Part shown: in pieces, positions 1 through 9,341 of the stretch | Numbering within the stretch: the stretch's first letter is position 1 | How the letters are laid out: each line of letters begins with the position of its first letter | Assembly: GCF_001894825.1 (NCBI RefSeq) | Contig: NZ_BCWY01000007.1 | Span: forward strand, 62,001-126,000 | Origin: Rhodococcus jostii NBRC 16295 | GTDB lineage: Bacteria > Actinomycetota > Actinomycetes > Mycobacteriales > Mycobacteriaceae | Length of the DNA stretch: 64,000 nt | Reading direction: 5' to 3' | Notes under the pieces: generated by a model | Seen by the model: the letters and a program-made list of their open reading frames with translations, nothing else | Database searches by the model: none | What the model was told of the DNA's origin: nothing | Translations under genes and position numbers: made by a program

Positions 1-236
1 GTAGGGTGGCGCCTGACGCTGCCACGAGACACTTCAGTTTCGCCGCCCTTCGAGCACGTAGGTGGGCCACTCGGCGACGCAGCCGTCTGACGAGCACGCG
101 GCTGCACCGGCCGGCGCCGAACACGCCTTGTCGACGTCGGCCCCGGTTCCGATGCGAGCGACACTGCCGGCGGATCGGAGCGCGGCAGTCTCGATCACGT
201 TCACGAAGTCATCTACCCCCAGAAGGAGCCACAATC

Positions 237-1016
237 GTGGTCCACCCAATACCTGACCTGGTCGATGTGTCGGTCGAGGTCGGCGACGACCACGTCGCCG
301 TCGTCGAGTTCGACCGTCCACCCAGCAACTTCTTCGACCTGTCCTTACTGACTCGCCTGGCCGAGGCGTGCGAGGGCCTGGCCGACGACGGCGACACTCG
401 AGCGATCGTGCTGTGCAGCAAAGGCCGAACCTTCTGCGCGGGAGCTGATTTCACCAGTTCGCCCGACGACCGTGACCCGGGCGCGGTATACGAGCAGGCG
501 CTCAGACTGTTCCGGCAGCCCCTCCCCATGGTCGCCGCGGTACAGGGCGCCGCCATCGGAGGCGGACTGGGACTGGTCCTGGCCGCAGACTTTCGGATTG
601 CGTCACCGGAGGCCCGCTTCGCAGCGAACTTCGCCCAAATCGGCATCCACCACGGCTTCGGGCTGTCCGTGACATTGCCCCGAGTGGTCGGGCAGCAGGT
701 CGCCATGGACCTGCTCTTCACAGGACGCAGGATCAATGCCGCGGAGGCCCACTCCGCCGGGTTGGTCGACACCGTGATCGACCCGGACGGCAACCTCCGC
801 GACGAGGCGCGCGCGTTCGCGGCTCGGATAGCGACGTCCGCACCGCTCGCGGTCCGAGCTATCCGGCAGACACTTCGCGGAGACCTCGCGGAGCAGTTCG
901 CCGCCGCGACGGCGCACGAGCAGGAGGAACAGCAAAAACTGTTCCACACCGACGATTTTCGTGAGGGCGTCGCCGCAGTAGCGGCGCGCCGGCCCGGGAG
1001 GTTCACCGGACGATGA
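237..1016 (+). CDS. enoyl-CoA hydratase/isomerase (crotonase) family protein
   Basis: About 259 aa. The GTG start at 237 follows AGAAGGAG (221-228); the frame stays open upstream but that part does not look coding. Crotonase fold signatures are the two oxyanion-hole segments, FCAGADF near residue 70 and AAIGGGLGL near residue 105. Compared with rat enoyl-CoA hydratase, the position of the first catalytic Glu appears to be Phe and the second Asp, so a classical hydratase reaction is doubtful; an isomerase, hydrolase or C-C cleaving role is possible. The stop overlaps the next start (ATGA at 1013-1016), which indicates translational coupling with the CoA-transferase-family gene. It is the first readable gene of the acyl-CoA catabolic island. 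Confidence 0.85.
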   Translation: MVHPIPDLVDVSVEVGDDHVAVVEFDRPPSNFFDLSLLTRLAEACEGLADDGDTRAIVLCSKGRTFCAGADFTSSPDDRDPGAVYEQALRLFRQPLPMVAAVQGAAIGGGLGLVLAADFRIASPEARFAANFAQIGIHHGFGLSVTLPRVVGQQVAMDLLFTGRRINAAEAHSAGLVDTVIDPDGNLRDEARAFAARIATSAPLAVRAIRQTLRGDLAEQFAAATAHEQEEQQKLFHTDDFREGVAAVAARRPGRFTGR

Positions 1017-2149
1017 CCAACAACTTCTCACGCCCGACTGGTCCTCTCGCATCCTCCGGACCACTAGCAGGTGTCCGGATCCTGGAGATCGCGGGAGTCG
1101 GACCTGTACCGCATGCCGCGATGCTGCTCGCCGACATGGGCGCCGACGTCGTACAGATCGGGCGGCACGGCAGCACTGCAGAACTTCACGGTGGTTACAA
1201 ACAACACGTCGCGCGCGGACGCACCATCATCGAGACAGACCTGAAGGACCCCACCGAGGTTGCGCACGTACTCACACTGGTGGAGAAGGCAGATGTCCTG
1301 ATCGAAGGATTCCGGCCGGGCGTCGCCGAACGCTTGGGGCTCGGCCCCGACGAGTGCGCCACCAGGAACCCCGGCCTGATCTACGCACGCATGACGGGAT
1401 GGGGTCAGGCCGGACCCGCCGCCAAGCGTGGCGGGCACGACATCAACTACCTTGCCATGACCGGCCATTTGCATGCGATGGCCCGCAACGGCGAGCGCCC
1501 ACAGGCACCGCTCAACCTGGTCGGGGACTTCGGTGGCGGATCCATGTTTCTCGTCGTCGGAATTCTTGCAGCGCTGTTCGAACGCGTCCATTCCGCCACA
1601 GGGCAGACCATCGACGCCGCAATGGTCGACGGGGCAAGCGTCCTGGGCCACATGATCTGGGCCCTACGCGGCGCCGGACAGTGGAACGACACACCGGGCA
1701 CCAACATGCTGGACGGCGGCTACCCGTTCTACGACACCTACGAAACCTCGGACGGCCGATACATGGCCGTGGGAGCGCTGGAGCCACAGTTCTTCGCCGA
1801 ACTCGTACAGGGTCTCGGGCTCGACCCGACTGTCGTCCCGGGTCGGTTCGAGACGGAGCGTTGGGATGAAATGCGCGAGATCTTCACGACGACATTCATG
1901 ACCAGAACACGTGACGAGTGGGCTCGCATCTTCGAACCCCTCGATGCATGTGTGTCTCCCGTCCTCGACTACGACGAAGCCACTGACGACCAGCACCTCA
2001 TCGCACGGGGAACGTTGATCGAGTTGAACGGCATCACCCAACCGGCGCCTGCGCCACGCTTCTCCCGCACGCCATCGCCCGTGCCACGTTTCGGGTCGCC
2101 ACAGAGGCGCGCATTCAGCGATGTCTGGATCGAACCAGTTCGGGACTGA
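1013..2149 (+). CDS. alpha-methylacyl-CoA racemase (CaiB/BaiF family III CoA transferase fold)
   Basis: 378 aa, normal family length. H142 (GGHDINYL), D172 (LVGDFGGGSM) and E257 (VGALEPQF) fall exactly 16 residues after His126, Asp156 and Glu241 of the Mycobacterium tuberculosis racemase MCR, so the complete proton-shuttle machinery is present. The expected reaction is epimerisation of the C2 methyl centre of 2-methylacyl-CoA thioesters (R to S), which prepares branched substrates for S-specific acyl-CoA dehydrogenases. It starts inside the stop of the preceding crotonase gene. The presence of this enzyme is the best hint that the island handles an alpha-methyl branched acid such as a steroid- or terpenoid-derived side chain; the substrate itself is not visible from sequence. 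Confidence 0.88.
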   Translation: MTNNFSRPTGPLASSGPLAGVRILEIAGVGPVPHAAMLLADMGADVVQIGRHGSTAELHGGYKQHVARGRTIIETDLKDPTEVAHVLTLVEKADVLIEGFRPGVAERLGLGPDECATRNPGLIYARMTGWGQAGPAAKRGGHDINYLAMTGHLHAMARNGERPQAPLNLVGDFGGGSMFLVVGILAALFERVHSATGQTIDAAMVDGASVLGHMIWALRGAGQWNDTPGTNMLDGGYPFYDTYETSDGRYMAVGALEPQFFAELVQGLGLDPTVVPGRFETERWDEMREIFTTTFMTRTRDEWARIFEPLDACVSPVLDYDEATDDQHLIARGTLIELNGITQPAPAPRFSRTPSPVPRFGSPQRRAFSDVWIEPVRD

Positions 2150-2243
2150 CAACCGGGTTGTCGCGTTCCATCCACACGTACCAACGGTGTCGAACTGGGG
2201 GTTGATCAAGCGGGAGACCGGACCCATATGAATGAACGCCTAT

Positions 2244-2258
2244 ATAGTCCACGACTAT
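2244..2258. promoter_or_regulatory. LysR-type T-N11-A operator box
   Basis: Perfect inverted repeat ATAGTC-CAC-GACTAT with T2245 and A2257 in T-N11-A spacing, the classical LysR-type recognition architecture. It overlaps the ATG (2257) of the LysR gene, so autorepression is likely if that start is right. The half-site ATAGTC recurs at 3181-3186 before the next catabolic gene. Confidence 0.6.
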
Positions 2259-3162
2259 GGACAAGCGGTTTCTCGTGCACTTCCTCGCGGTGGTCGATGA
2301 GGGCTCGATATCGGCGGCGGCACGGCGGCTACAGCTGAGCCAACCGTCGGTGTCGAACACGATTCAAGAACTGGAGAACGAACTCGGGTGCAAGCTCTTC
2401 ACCCGGGGTCGCGGGATGAGCCTGACTGCCGGTGGGCGGGCACTCGTCGGGCCCGCCCGCGCGGCACTGCGGGCTCTCGATGCGGCCCGGTGGGCCATCG
2501 AAGAGATCTCCGAACTGCAGTCCGGTGAGTTGGAGATCGGGTGTGTGGTCAACCGCGCGATCGACCCCCTCTCCGGGCTGATTGCCCGTTATCGGGAGCG
2601 GCACCCGGGAATCAATATTCGCGTCCGGACGGTCCCGATCGGGCTTCGCGGGTTCGACGATCTTGCGCGCGGAAACATCGAGTTGCTATTGAACGAAACT
2701 CCCCCAGCTGCTACTGGATTTCAGATGCTGTCGCTGGGCGAGTGCGAGGTGCTGGCCGTCCTGCCGCCCGGTTCTCGATTTCCGGACCGTCCATTCCGAT
2801 TGGAGGACTTGATCGGCCGGGACTGGATTTCCGGCCCGTTCCCCGGGACCGCCGGCCGCTCGCACCTCAACGGACTGCTCGCTGCGCGAGGACTCCCATA
2901 CATCGATTCGGTTGTCGAGACCGCCCATCGACAGATGGTCCTTCCCCTGATCCTCGCCGGGGTCGGAGGGGGAATCCTGCCGTCGGGCGAGGCTGAACTA
3001 GCAGAGCGTTTGGGGGCGGTGGTCCGAAGCTTCGACGCCAACCTCCCGACCGGTCATGCGATCTACTACCGATCCGACGACCCCTCACCGGCAGCCCAGG
3101 CGTTCCTCGCAGTCGCGCGAGAGTCTCGGGAATCCACAACGGTGCGCGAATCAGAAATATAG
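2257..3162 (+). CDS. LysR-family transcriptional regulator
   Basis: 301 aa. N-terminal winged HTH (residues 1-60; the helix region contains AAARRLQLSQPSVSNTIQEL) and a C-terminal substrate-binding co-inducer domain from about residue 90. Start ATG 2257; no strong ribosome binding site precedes it, and a perfect dyad lies across it. Unlike most LysR genes it is not divergent to its presumed targets but sits inside the co-directional catabolic cluster, between the racemase and a second CaiB gene. It probably senses a pathway intermediate and controls the island, but no target is proven. Confidence 0.9.
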   Translation: MDKRFLVHFLAVVDEGSISAAARRLQLSQPSVSNTIQELENELGCKLFTRGRGMSLTAGGRALVGPARAALRALDAARWAIEEISELQSGELEIGCVVNRAIDPLSGLIARYRERHPGINIRVRTVPIGLRGFDDLARGNIELLLNETPPAATGFQMLSLGECEVLAVLPPGSRFPDRPFRLEDLIGRDWISGPFPGTAGRSHLNGLLAARGLPYIDSVVETAHRQMVLPLILAGVGGGILPSGEAELAERLGAVVRSFDANLPTGHAIYYRSDDPSPAAQAFLAVARESRESTTVRESEI

Positions 3163-3341
3163 CCACAAACTAGGGTATGCATAGTCAATATTAGTCTAGA
3201 TATACATCACATCCGATCGTATGGTCGTAGGACCGGGGCCGCGATGGCATCAACCGCCGCATTGCACGCCTCACTTCGGTACACCGCCACCGGGCAGGTG
3301 CACCGCCTCCTTCGCACCTCTTCACGAGATCGGACCACACC
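3163..3341 (+). promoter_or_regulatory. AT-rich promoter/operator region before second CaiB gene
   Basis: An unusually AT-rich 60-base stretch for this genome (about 3160-3210) carries ATAGTC at 3181-3186 and TTAGTC at 3191-3196, so the TAGTC core repeats with 10-base, one-helical-turn spacing. The same core forms the perfect dyad at the LysR start (2244-2258). This is a plausible LysR-activated promoter for the genes from 3342 onward. No -10/-35 pair could be fixed. Confidence 0.4.
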
Positions 3342-4550
3342 ATGAAGCACAGCCCGCTCCAGGGGATCCGCGTAGTCGACTTCGGCCAGTTCGTCGCAGC
3401 CCCGGGCGCTTCGCAGGCCCTCGCCGAACTCGGTGCCGATGTGATCAAAGTTGAGCCACCCGAGGGTGATTGGGTGAGATCCGGCACTTCGCTCGGGGAC
3501 GCGATTCTCCGCTCCTACAACCGCGGCAAACGCTCGATCGCCCTGAACCTGAAGGACCCCCGCGGACTCGAGGTGGCTGAACGGCTGATCACCGACGCCG
3601 ACGTCGTCATCCAGAACATGCGTCCGGGCGCGATGGCGGCGCTGGGCCTCGGACCTGACCGAGTTCGGGAACTGAACCCACGAGCGATCTACGCCACGGT
3701 AAGCGGGTTCGGACTGCACGGACCATCCCGAAACCGGCCCGGACTCGATATCGCAGCCCAGGCCGAAAGCGGCCTGATGGCCATCACGGGAGAAATGGGC
3801 GGCGCCCCGCTTCGAGTAGGTACCACCATCATCGACGCCGCGACCGCTCACGTTCTCACCGAGGCCATTCTCGCGGCACTACTCGATCGGGAACGATTCG
3901 GTCGGATCGCCCCGATCGAGGTCTCCCTGCTCGAGGTCGCCGTGCACCTGCAGTCCACCGAGTGGACTTCCTACGACCTCACCGGCGTCGCCCCGCAACG
4001 CCGCGGAAACGGACAACCCGGGGTCGCACCGGCCGCAGACCTGATCGCAACCACAGACGGCTACATCGTGGTCTCCGGGTACTCCGCGCAACACTGGCCG
4101 CGCCTGTGCGACGTGCTCGGCCGACCGGACCTGGCCACCGATCCGCGATTTGCCGACAACGAGGCGCGCGTGGCAAACCGGGACGAGCTCCTCGTCGCCC
4201 TGTCCGACGCCCTCGGTGACCGCACCAGCGAACAGTGTGTACAACTGCTCGCCGGCAACGGCGTCGTGGTCGGCGCCGTACGCAGTTACGACCAGGTTCG
4301 CAGTGCCGGTGACGTCGCCGCAGGCGAGCTCTTCACCCGCGGCGAATGCCCGGACGGCGGCCTGTTCGACGTGGTCCGGATGCCCTATCGGCTGGGCGCA
4401 CAGCACGACCGTGCTGTGCGGCGGGTGCCGAGACTCGGTGAACACTCCGCCGAGATCGCCGCCGAGATCGGCTACACCGAGCCCGAATTGGCCGCACTCC
4501 TCGCCGCCGGGATCGTACGGACCGAGGATGATGCCGCGCTCGCCGGGTGA
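3342..4550 (+). CDS. CaiB/BaiF family CoA transferase (formyl-CoA transferase-like)
   Basis: 402 aa. The N-terminal Rossmann-like half begins with GIRVVDFGQFVAAPGASQAL, typical of family III CoA transferases. D136, in the segment RPGLDIAAQAESGLM, matches the nucleophilic Asp that forms the aspartyl-CoA anhydride in formyl-CoA transferase. Unlike the protein at 1013, it lacks the racemase His/Asp/Glu pattern and is therefore expected to be a true CoA transferase. Because no AMP-forming ligase occurs in the island, this enzyme is the best candidate for loading CoA on the incoming acid. It precedes a crotonase by 86 bases and lies downstream of an AT-rich regulatory region. Confidence 0.85.
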   Translation: MKHSPLQGIRVVDFGQFVAAPGASQALAELGADVIKVEPPEGDWVRSGTSLGDAILRSYNRGKRSIALNLKDPRGLEVAERLITDADVVIQNMRPGAMAALGLGPDRVRELNPRAIYATVSGFGLHGPSRNRPGLDIAAQAESGLMAITGEMGGAPLRVGTTIIDAATAHVLTEAILAALLDRERFGRIAPIEVSLLEVAVHLQSTEWTSYDLTGVAPQRRGNGQPGVAPAADLIATTDGYIVVSGYSAQHWPRLCDVLGRPDLATDPRFADNEARVANRDELLVALSDALGDRTSEQCVQLLAGNGVVVGAVRSYDQVRSAGDVAAGELFTRGECPDGGLFDVVRMPYRLGAQHDRAVRRVPRLGEHSAEIAAEIGYTEPELAALLAAGIVRTEDDAALAG

Positions 4551-4636
4551 TCGGTCGGGTCACCGGCGACGCCATCCGCGACACCACGGGCTACACCCGG
4601 AACACGCTACTTCGACACAACATTCGAGGAGACACC

Positions 4637-5431
4637 ATGGCCAATCGAGTCACGACCAGGATCGAGGGGGCAACGGCAACGATCGAGTTCGACAACCCTG
4701 ATCGTCGCAACGCCCTGTCCTTCGACTTGCTCCACGATCTCGGGGCGGCCCTGAGCGGGTTGTCGTCTTCCTCCCATGTTCGGGTTGTGATCCTGACCGG
4801 TCGAGGGTCAGACTTCTGCGTGGGCACGGATCTCGCAGCGCCTCGCGAAACGAAAACTGTTCGCGGAGAATCGGTCGCCGATGACACCGAGCGTTTCCGG
4901 CAGATCAACACGATGCTGAACCACTTCCACCAGATGCCCCAAGTCACGATCGCGGCAATCGACGGCGGGTGCGCCGGCGCCGGCTTGTCGCTCGCTCTCG
5001 CCGCAGACCTTCGGATTGCCTCCGAGCGAGCGGTTTTCAACACTGCCTTCCTCACCGCAGGGCTTCCGGGCGATCTGGGCGGCATCTGGTTCATGAGCAG
5101 GTTGCTCGGCGGTGCACTCGCGCGAGAGCTATACCTCATGCCTCGGAAGGTCTCCGCCTCCGAGGCGCTCGGTCTGGGACTCGTCGGTTCCGTCGTACCG
5201 GCAGCCGACTTGCAGGCGACAGCGCAAGATACCGCGCGACGCTTGGCAGCCGCAGCCCCACTCGCGTTGCGATCGATGAAGCAGAACCTTCTCCAGTCGT
5301 CTACGACGGCCCTCGGCGACTACCTCGCCGCGGAAGCGGAGCGCCTCGTGCAGTGCGCCCGATCCGATGACGTGCAGGAAGCAGCCGCAGCCTTCCTCGA
5401 AAAGCGTCCGCCGGTCTTCACCGGCCGCTGA
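4637..5431 (+). CDS. enoyl-CoA hydratase/isomerase family (PaaG-like)
   Basis: 264 aa from ATG 4637, preceded by CGAGGAGA at 4626-4632; an in-frame ATG at 4547 lacks a site and overlaps the previous stop. Oxyanion-hole segments are FCVGTDL (about 60-66) and GGCAGAGLSLAL (about 110-121). The segment FxTAFxxxGLxxDxGGIW, with D146, resembles PaaG and delta-isomerases that use an Asp rather than the two hydratase glutamates. An isomerase shifting a double bond or ring-opening an activated ring is therefore more likely than simple hydration; this is inference from motif alignment by eye. It is followed by the MFS importer gene 44 bases downstream. Confidence 0.82.
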   Translation: MANRVTTRIEGATATIEFDNPDRRNALSFDLLHDLGAALSGLSSSSHVRVVILTGRGSDFCVGTDLAAPRETKTVRGESVADDTERFRQINTMLNHFHQMPQVTIAAIDGGCAGAGLSLALAADLRIASERAVFNTAFLTAGLPGDLGGIWFMSRLLGGALARELYLMPRKVSASEALGLGLVGSVVPAADLQATAQDTARRLAAAAPLALRSMKQNLLQSSTTALGDYLAAEAERLVQCARSDDVQEAAAAFLEKRPPVFTGR

Positions 5432-5475
5432 TCCCTGCGCCGACCCCATTCCTCATCCACATTCGGAGTACCACT

Positions 5476-6777
5476 ATGACCACTACCGCAGTGCGGTCCA
5501 CCGAGACGCATCCGGTCTCGAGACGTGCCTGGCTGATCACCATTCTCTTGTTCTTGTTCATGCTGCTCAACTTCGCCGATAAAGCGGTACTCGGGTTTGC
5601 CGGGGTACATATTCAGCGGGATCTGGGCATCACTCCGCAACAGTTCGGCCTCCTGCAGAGCGCCTTCTTCTGGTTGTTCGCCGTCGGTGCCATCCTGCTC
5701 GGAGCGCTGTCCACGCGTGTCAGCCTGCGTTGGCTGCTCGCAGGGCTGATGTTGGTGTGGGTTGTCACGATGGTTCCTCTCCTCGGCCCGGTGGGTTTCG
5801 GTGTTCTCCTCGCGTGCCGAATCATTCTCGGGTTTGCGGAAGGCCCCGCCGCCGCGCTCGCTACGCACTGCGTCCAATCCTGGTTTCCCGCCCACAAACG
5901 GGCATTGCCCCTCGGCATCACGACGTCCGGCGCCGCGATCGGACCGTTGCTCGCAGCTCCGATCATGACGTGGGTCATCGCGACCTGGTCCTGGCATGCC
6001 GCCTTCGGGGTGCTCATCGTCGCCGGCGGATTGTGGGCCGTCGTGTGGTTGATCTTCGGCAGGAACGCGCCATCCGACGTTCTCCGGGAGTCGAGTTCCG
6101 ACAACAGTCCGTTGGCCGAGAGCTCGCTCCGCACAGTGCTGACCACGGGAACGGTCGTCGGTGTCGCTCTGTTGTTGTTCTTCTCGTACTGGTCGACCAC
6201 GCTGAAGGTCGCGTGGCTCCCCGTCTATCTCTCCGATGGACTGGGATACGACACGCTCACAACCGGTCGCCTGATCATGATTCCGTATGCCGTCGCCGCT
6301 GTCGCATCGATGGCAGTGGGGTGGTTGTCGAATCGGCTTGTGTCACGAGGCACGTCCCGGCGGGTGGCCCGGGGCTATCTGGCCGGCGGCCTGATCGTCC
6401 TTTCGGGCCTGTCGATGGCCGGCTTCACCGCACTGCCGACGGGCTGGCTTCAAATGGCCCTGATCACCGTCTCATTCTCGGCGAACACTGCGGCGTATGT
6501 GGTCGCGTTTGCGGCAATCGGCGACGTCGTGCATCCACGCAAGCGCGGGATGGTCCTGGGATGCATCGTTGCGTTCTACAGCATGGCGGGTGTCATCGCG
6601 CCGCTGCTTCTCGGCTACTTCGTCGGAAATGCGGCAGACAGGATCTCCGGGTACGAACAGGGCTTCCTGATCACCGGTCTGCTGATGGCCGTCGGCGGTG
6701 CCGCCGCAACGTTCCTAGTGCGTCCCGACCGGGATGCCGCGAGGTTCGCGGTACACGCTGAGCAGGCGGCACGATGA
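5476..6777 (+). CDS. MFS transporter (organic anion importer-like)
   Basis: 433 aa, 12 predicted hydrophobic segments with a hydrophilic loop in the middle (around residues 195-215), no signal peptide. The first helix carries FADKAVLGFAG and the body resembles the anion:cation symporter (ACS) branch of the major facilitator superfamily, which imports organic acids with protons. GGAG before the ATG (5464-5470 region) serves as ribosome binding site. Position inside the acyl-CoA operon suggests uptake of the carboxylic acid that the operon degrades. The stop shares ATGA with the next gene. Confidence 0.85.
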   Translation: MTTTAVRSTETHPVSRRAWLITILLFLFMLLNFADKAVLGFAGVHIQRDLGITPQQFGLLQSAFFWLFAVGAILLGALSTRVSLRWLLAGLMLVWVVTMVPLLGPVGFGVLLACRIILGFAEGPAAALATHCVQSWFPAHKRALPLGITTSGAAIGPLLAAPIMTWVIATWSWHAAFGVLIVAGGLWAVVWLIFGRNAPSDVLRESSSDNSPLAESSLRTVLTTGTVVGVALLLFFSYWSTTLKVAWLPVYLSDGLGYDTLTTGRLIMIPYAVAAVASMAVGWLSNRLVSRGTSRRVARGYLAGGLIVLSGLSMAGFTALPTGWLQMALITVSFSANTAAYVVAFAAIGDVVHPRKRGMVLGCIVAFYSMAGVIAPLLLGYFVGNAADRISGYEQGFLITGLLMAVGGAAATFLVRPDRDAARFAVHAEQAAR

Positions 6778-8036
6778 GCGCACCCTCACCGGGACAGCCG
6801 GATTCGGGCGACATATCAACCAACACGGAACTGGATATGAATACGACACACGCAGCCACTGACTTCCGCAACCGAGTGAACACCTTTTTCACCTGCGAAG
6901 TTCCACCTATTCTCGAGCAGCACACCGAATTCCGCCCGCGCGGTTCCGCCTATCGGCGCGCGTTGTTCGACGCCGGTCTAGCTGGACTGAACATCCCTCG
7001 AATCTACGGCGGCCAGGGCATGCCGGACGAGTTCGAGTCCGCATTCGCAGAACTGAGCGTCGAGAGCACTCCGCCGGAGGACAAGATCCACCATGTGGGC
7101 GAACACCTCATCTTGCCCATTCTCATCGAGTTCGGAGAACACGACCTGGCCGCCGAGTTCGGCTCCGCACTGCTTTCGGGAACCCAGATCGGGTGTCAAC
7201 TGTTCTCCGAACCGGACGCCGGCTCGGACCTTCCCGGGGTACGCACTCGAGCTGTATCCGATGGCGACGATCGTTGGATCGTCTCCGGGCAGAAGGTCTG
7301 GACATCCTATGCGCAGTACGCCGATGTCGGAATCTTGCTCGCACGAACGGACCCCGAAGCGCCGAAACACAAGGGGCTGAGTATGTTCGTCCTCGACATG
7401 CACGCTCCCGGCGTCGAGGTTCGGCCATTGCGGCAGATGACCGGAGACAGCGAGTTCAACGAGGTCTTCCTGGACGAGGTCCACATACCCGGCCACCGCA
7501 TGATCGGCGCACCCGGTGACGGGTGGAAGATCGCGACATCGGTGCTCGGACGCGAGCGACGCTCGGTCAGCCGTTCCGGCAGCGCGTCCTCGCGCCGGCC
7601 ACTACCCGTCGACACACTCGTGCGATTGGCCGAGTGCAACGGCCGCCTCGGCGAGTCGGCCGTCCAACAGGACCTCCTCGAAGCGTGGATGGGCGAGCGG
7701 GCCGCAGCGCTGATCAGCAGCAGGATCAGCGCCCGGACCCTGGCCGGCCACCTGCCCGGACCGGAGACCTCGCTGGGTAAGCTGCACCGCACCAGGAACG
7801 GCCAGCGCAACGCGCGCGTCGCCGCAGATCTCGCGTTCACCGCCGGCGCGAGCTGGGACCCGTCGGACGCTGCCACTACCGCGCTGGCTCGTGAAATCCT
7901 CGACGCGCCCGGTCTCGGAATCGGAGGCGGAACCGATGAGATCCAACGCAACACGATCGGCGAGCGAATCCTCGGACTGCCCCGCGAACCCTCCCCGGAA
8001 CGCGGCACACCGTTCAATCGCCTGAAGAACTCCTAG
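6774..8036 (+). CDS. acyl-CoA dehydrogenase, probable alpha partner of a heteromer
   Basis: 420 aa from ATG 6774, which overlaps the MFS stop; an in-frame ATG at 6837 would remove 21 non-conserved residues and is an alternative start. FAD-binding signature GCQLFSEPDAGSDLPGV, the WIVSGQKVWTS segment and the C-terminal GGGTDEIQRNTIGERILGLP are typical of actinobacterial FadE proteins. The LGRER segment aligns with the position of the catalytic Glu used by steroid-type FadE enzymes. The next gene encodes a more divergent acyl-CoA dehydrogenase 14 bases later, an arrangement known for alpha2beta2 heterotetramers such as ChsE1-ChsE2 in mycobacteria. Likely oxidises a bulky acyl-CoA to its 2-enoyl form. 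Confidence 0.88.
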   Translation: MSAPSPGQPDSGDISTNTELDMNTTHAATDFRNRVNTFFTCEVPPILEQHTEFRPRGSAYRRALFDAGLAGLNIPRIYGGQGMPDEFESAFAELSVESTPPEDKIHHVGEHLILPILIEFGEHDLAAEFGSALLSGTQIGCQLFSEPDAGSDLPGVRTRAVSDGDDRWIVSGQKVWTSYAQYADVGILLARTDPEAPKHKGLSMFVLDMHAPGVEVRPLRQMTGDSEFNEVFLDEVHIPGHRMIGAPGDGWKIATSVLGRERRSVSRSGSASSRRPLPVDTLVRLAECNGRLGESAVQQDLLEAWMGERAAALISSRISARTLAGHLPGPETSLGKLHRTRNGQRNARVAADLAFTAGASWDPSDAATTALAREILDAPGLGIGGGTDEIQRNTIGERILGLPREPSPERGTPFNRLKNS

Positions 8037-8050
8037 CCCAAGGACGAGCA

Positions 8051-9214
8051 ATGACGACGATCACCCCATTCACGACGGCGACCGACGAGCGCGACGAGCT
8101 CTCCACTGCGGTCCGCCGCCTGCTCGCCCTCCGACACGACGAGGGGGCGGTCCGGAACTGGATGGAATTCCCCGACGACTACGACCGCGGTCTGTGGTCA
8201 GAACTCGCAACCGGCATGGGAGTCACCGCCATGCTCATCAGCGAGGAACATGGCGGTGCCGGGTTCTCGGCGGCCGACCTCGCACCCGTATTCGAGGAGG
8301 CCGGTCGAGCACTGTACGGCGGCCCGCTGCTGTCGACCGTACTCGCGACTGCGCTACTACAGGCGTCCGGCGACGAGTCCGCCTGCACACGCTACCTTCC
8401 CGCCATCGCGGATGGAAGAATCACGGCAACCGTCGCACTGAGAGAAGAGGAAAGGGCGGCCCCGAGCGTCGCGAGTTCGTCCGCACACGACCCCATCGCG
8501 ACCCGTGCCGAACTTCGCGACGGCGGATGGTTCCTCACCGGCACCAAGACAGACGTAATCGATGGTTGCACAGCGGAACTCGTCATTGTCACGGCGCGAA
8601 ACGACGCGGGAACCGGACTCTATGCCGTCGCTCCGGTAGAAGGTGGCGGTGTCCAGCGGAATCCGCTGGCCACCATGGACCTCACCCGCAAGCAGGCCCG
8701 CCTCGCTTTCGTCGATGCACCGGCTGTCCCCCTCGGCCCCGCCTCGGGAGCCTCCGCCGCGCTGGCGACAGCCCTGAATCTGGGGGCCTTCGTCTTTGCC
8801 GCCGAATGCCTGGGAACTGCACGAACGGCCCTCTCCCAGGCCGTCGACTATGCATGTTCGCGTCGGCAATTCGGCCGCCCGATCGGAAGCTTTCAGGCCG
8901 TCAAACACCGACTCGCCGATATGTGGTTCGCCCTCGAAACCGCGGCCGTCGTGCTCGACGAGGCGGTGCAGGGAATCGACCGCGACGGCGAACCCGCTCC
9001 GCTCGATACCGAACATGCGCTCCTCGCCTGTGTAGAGGCGCTCTCGGTGTGCGCGCAGGGAAACATCTCGGTCCATGGTGGGATCGGCTTCACCTGGGAA
9101 CATCCCGCGCATCTGGCGTACCGCCGCGCACGTAGCGCCCAGACACTGCTGGGTCCGCTGCAGCGTCACCGAGATCGGCTGTCCGACCTGGCGGGCCTGC
9201 GGCCCTCCGGATAG
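8051..9214 (+). CDS. acyl-CoA dehydrogenase, probable beta partner of a heteromer
   Basis: 387 aa. N-terminal and middle acyl-CoA dehydrogenase domains are recognisable but divergent; the middle FAD-contacting SEPxAGSD motif is absent. The C-terminal part has RRQFGRPIGSFQAVKHRLADM and VHGGIGFTWEHPAHLAYRRA, features of the second subunit in FadE heterotetramers. It is directly downstream of the canonical partner at 6774, with AAGGACGAG before the ATG. Assignment as an obligate partner rests on known mycobacterial precedents and on the same gene order being repeated at 14249/15420. Confidence 0.85.
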   Translation: MTTITPFTTATDERDELSTAVRRLLALRHDEGAVRNWMEFPDDYDRGLWSELATGMGVTAMLISEEHGGAGFSAADLAPVFEEAGRALYGGPLLSTVLATALLQASGDESACTRYLPAIADGRITATVALREEERAAPSVASSSAHDPIATRAELRDGGWFLTGTKTDVIDGCTAELVIVTARNDAGTGLYAVAPVEGGGVQRNPLATMDLTRKQARLAFVDAPAVPLGPASGASAALATALNLGAFVFAAECLGTARTALSQAVDYACSRRQFGRPIGSFQAVKHRLADMWFALETAAVVLDEAVQGIDRDGEPAPLDTEHALLACVEALSVCAQGNISVHGGIGFTWEHPAHLAYRRARSAQTLLGPLQRHRDRLSDLAGLRPSG

Positions 9215-9341
9215 CAGACCTCGCTTCGGCGTCGACGTCGTCCCGGACCGTCCCCGGCTCCTCGGCTGACGTACTCATTTTCATCACCGCCCCTCGGCGG
9301 CACGATTGCGTGCCCCGCATCTCCGATACTGAGGAATAGAC

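Noticed and set aside
6..236. N-terminal extension of the first crotonase
   Set aside because: Arg-rich with no family match, and a good ribosome binding site precedes GTG 237.
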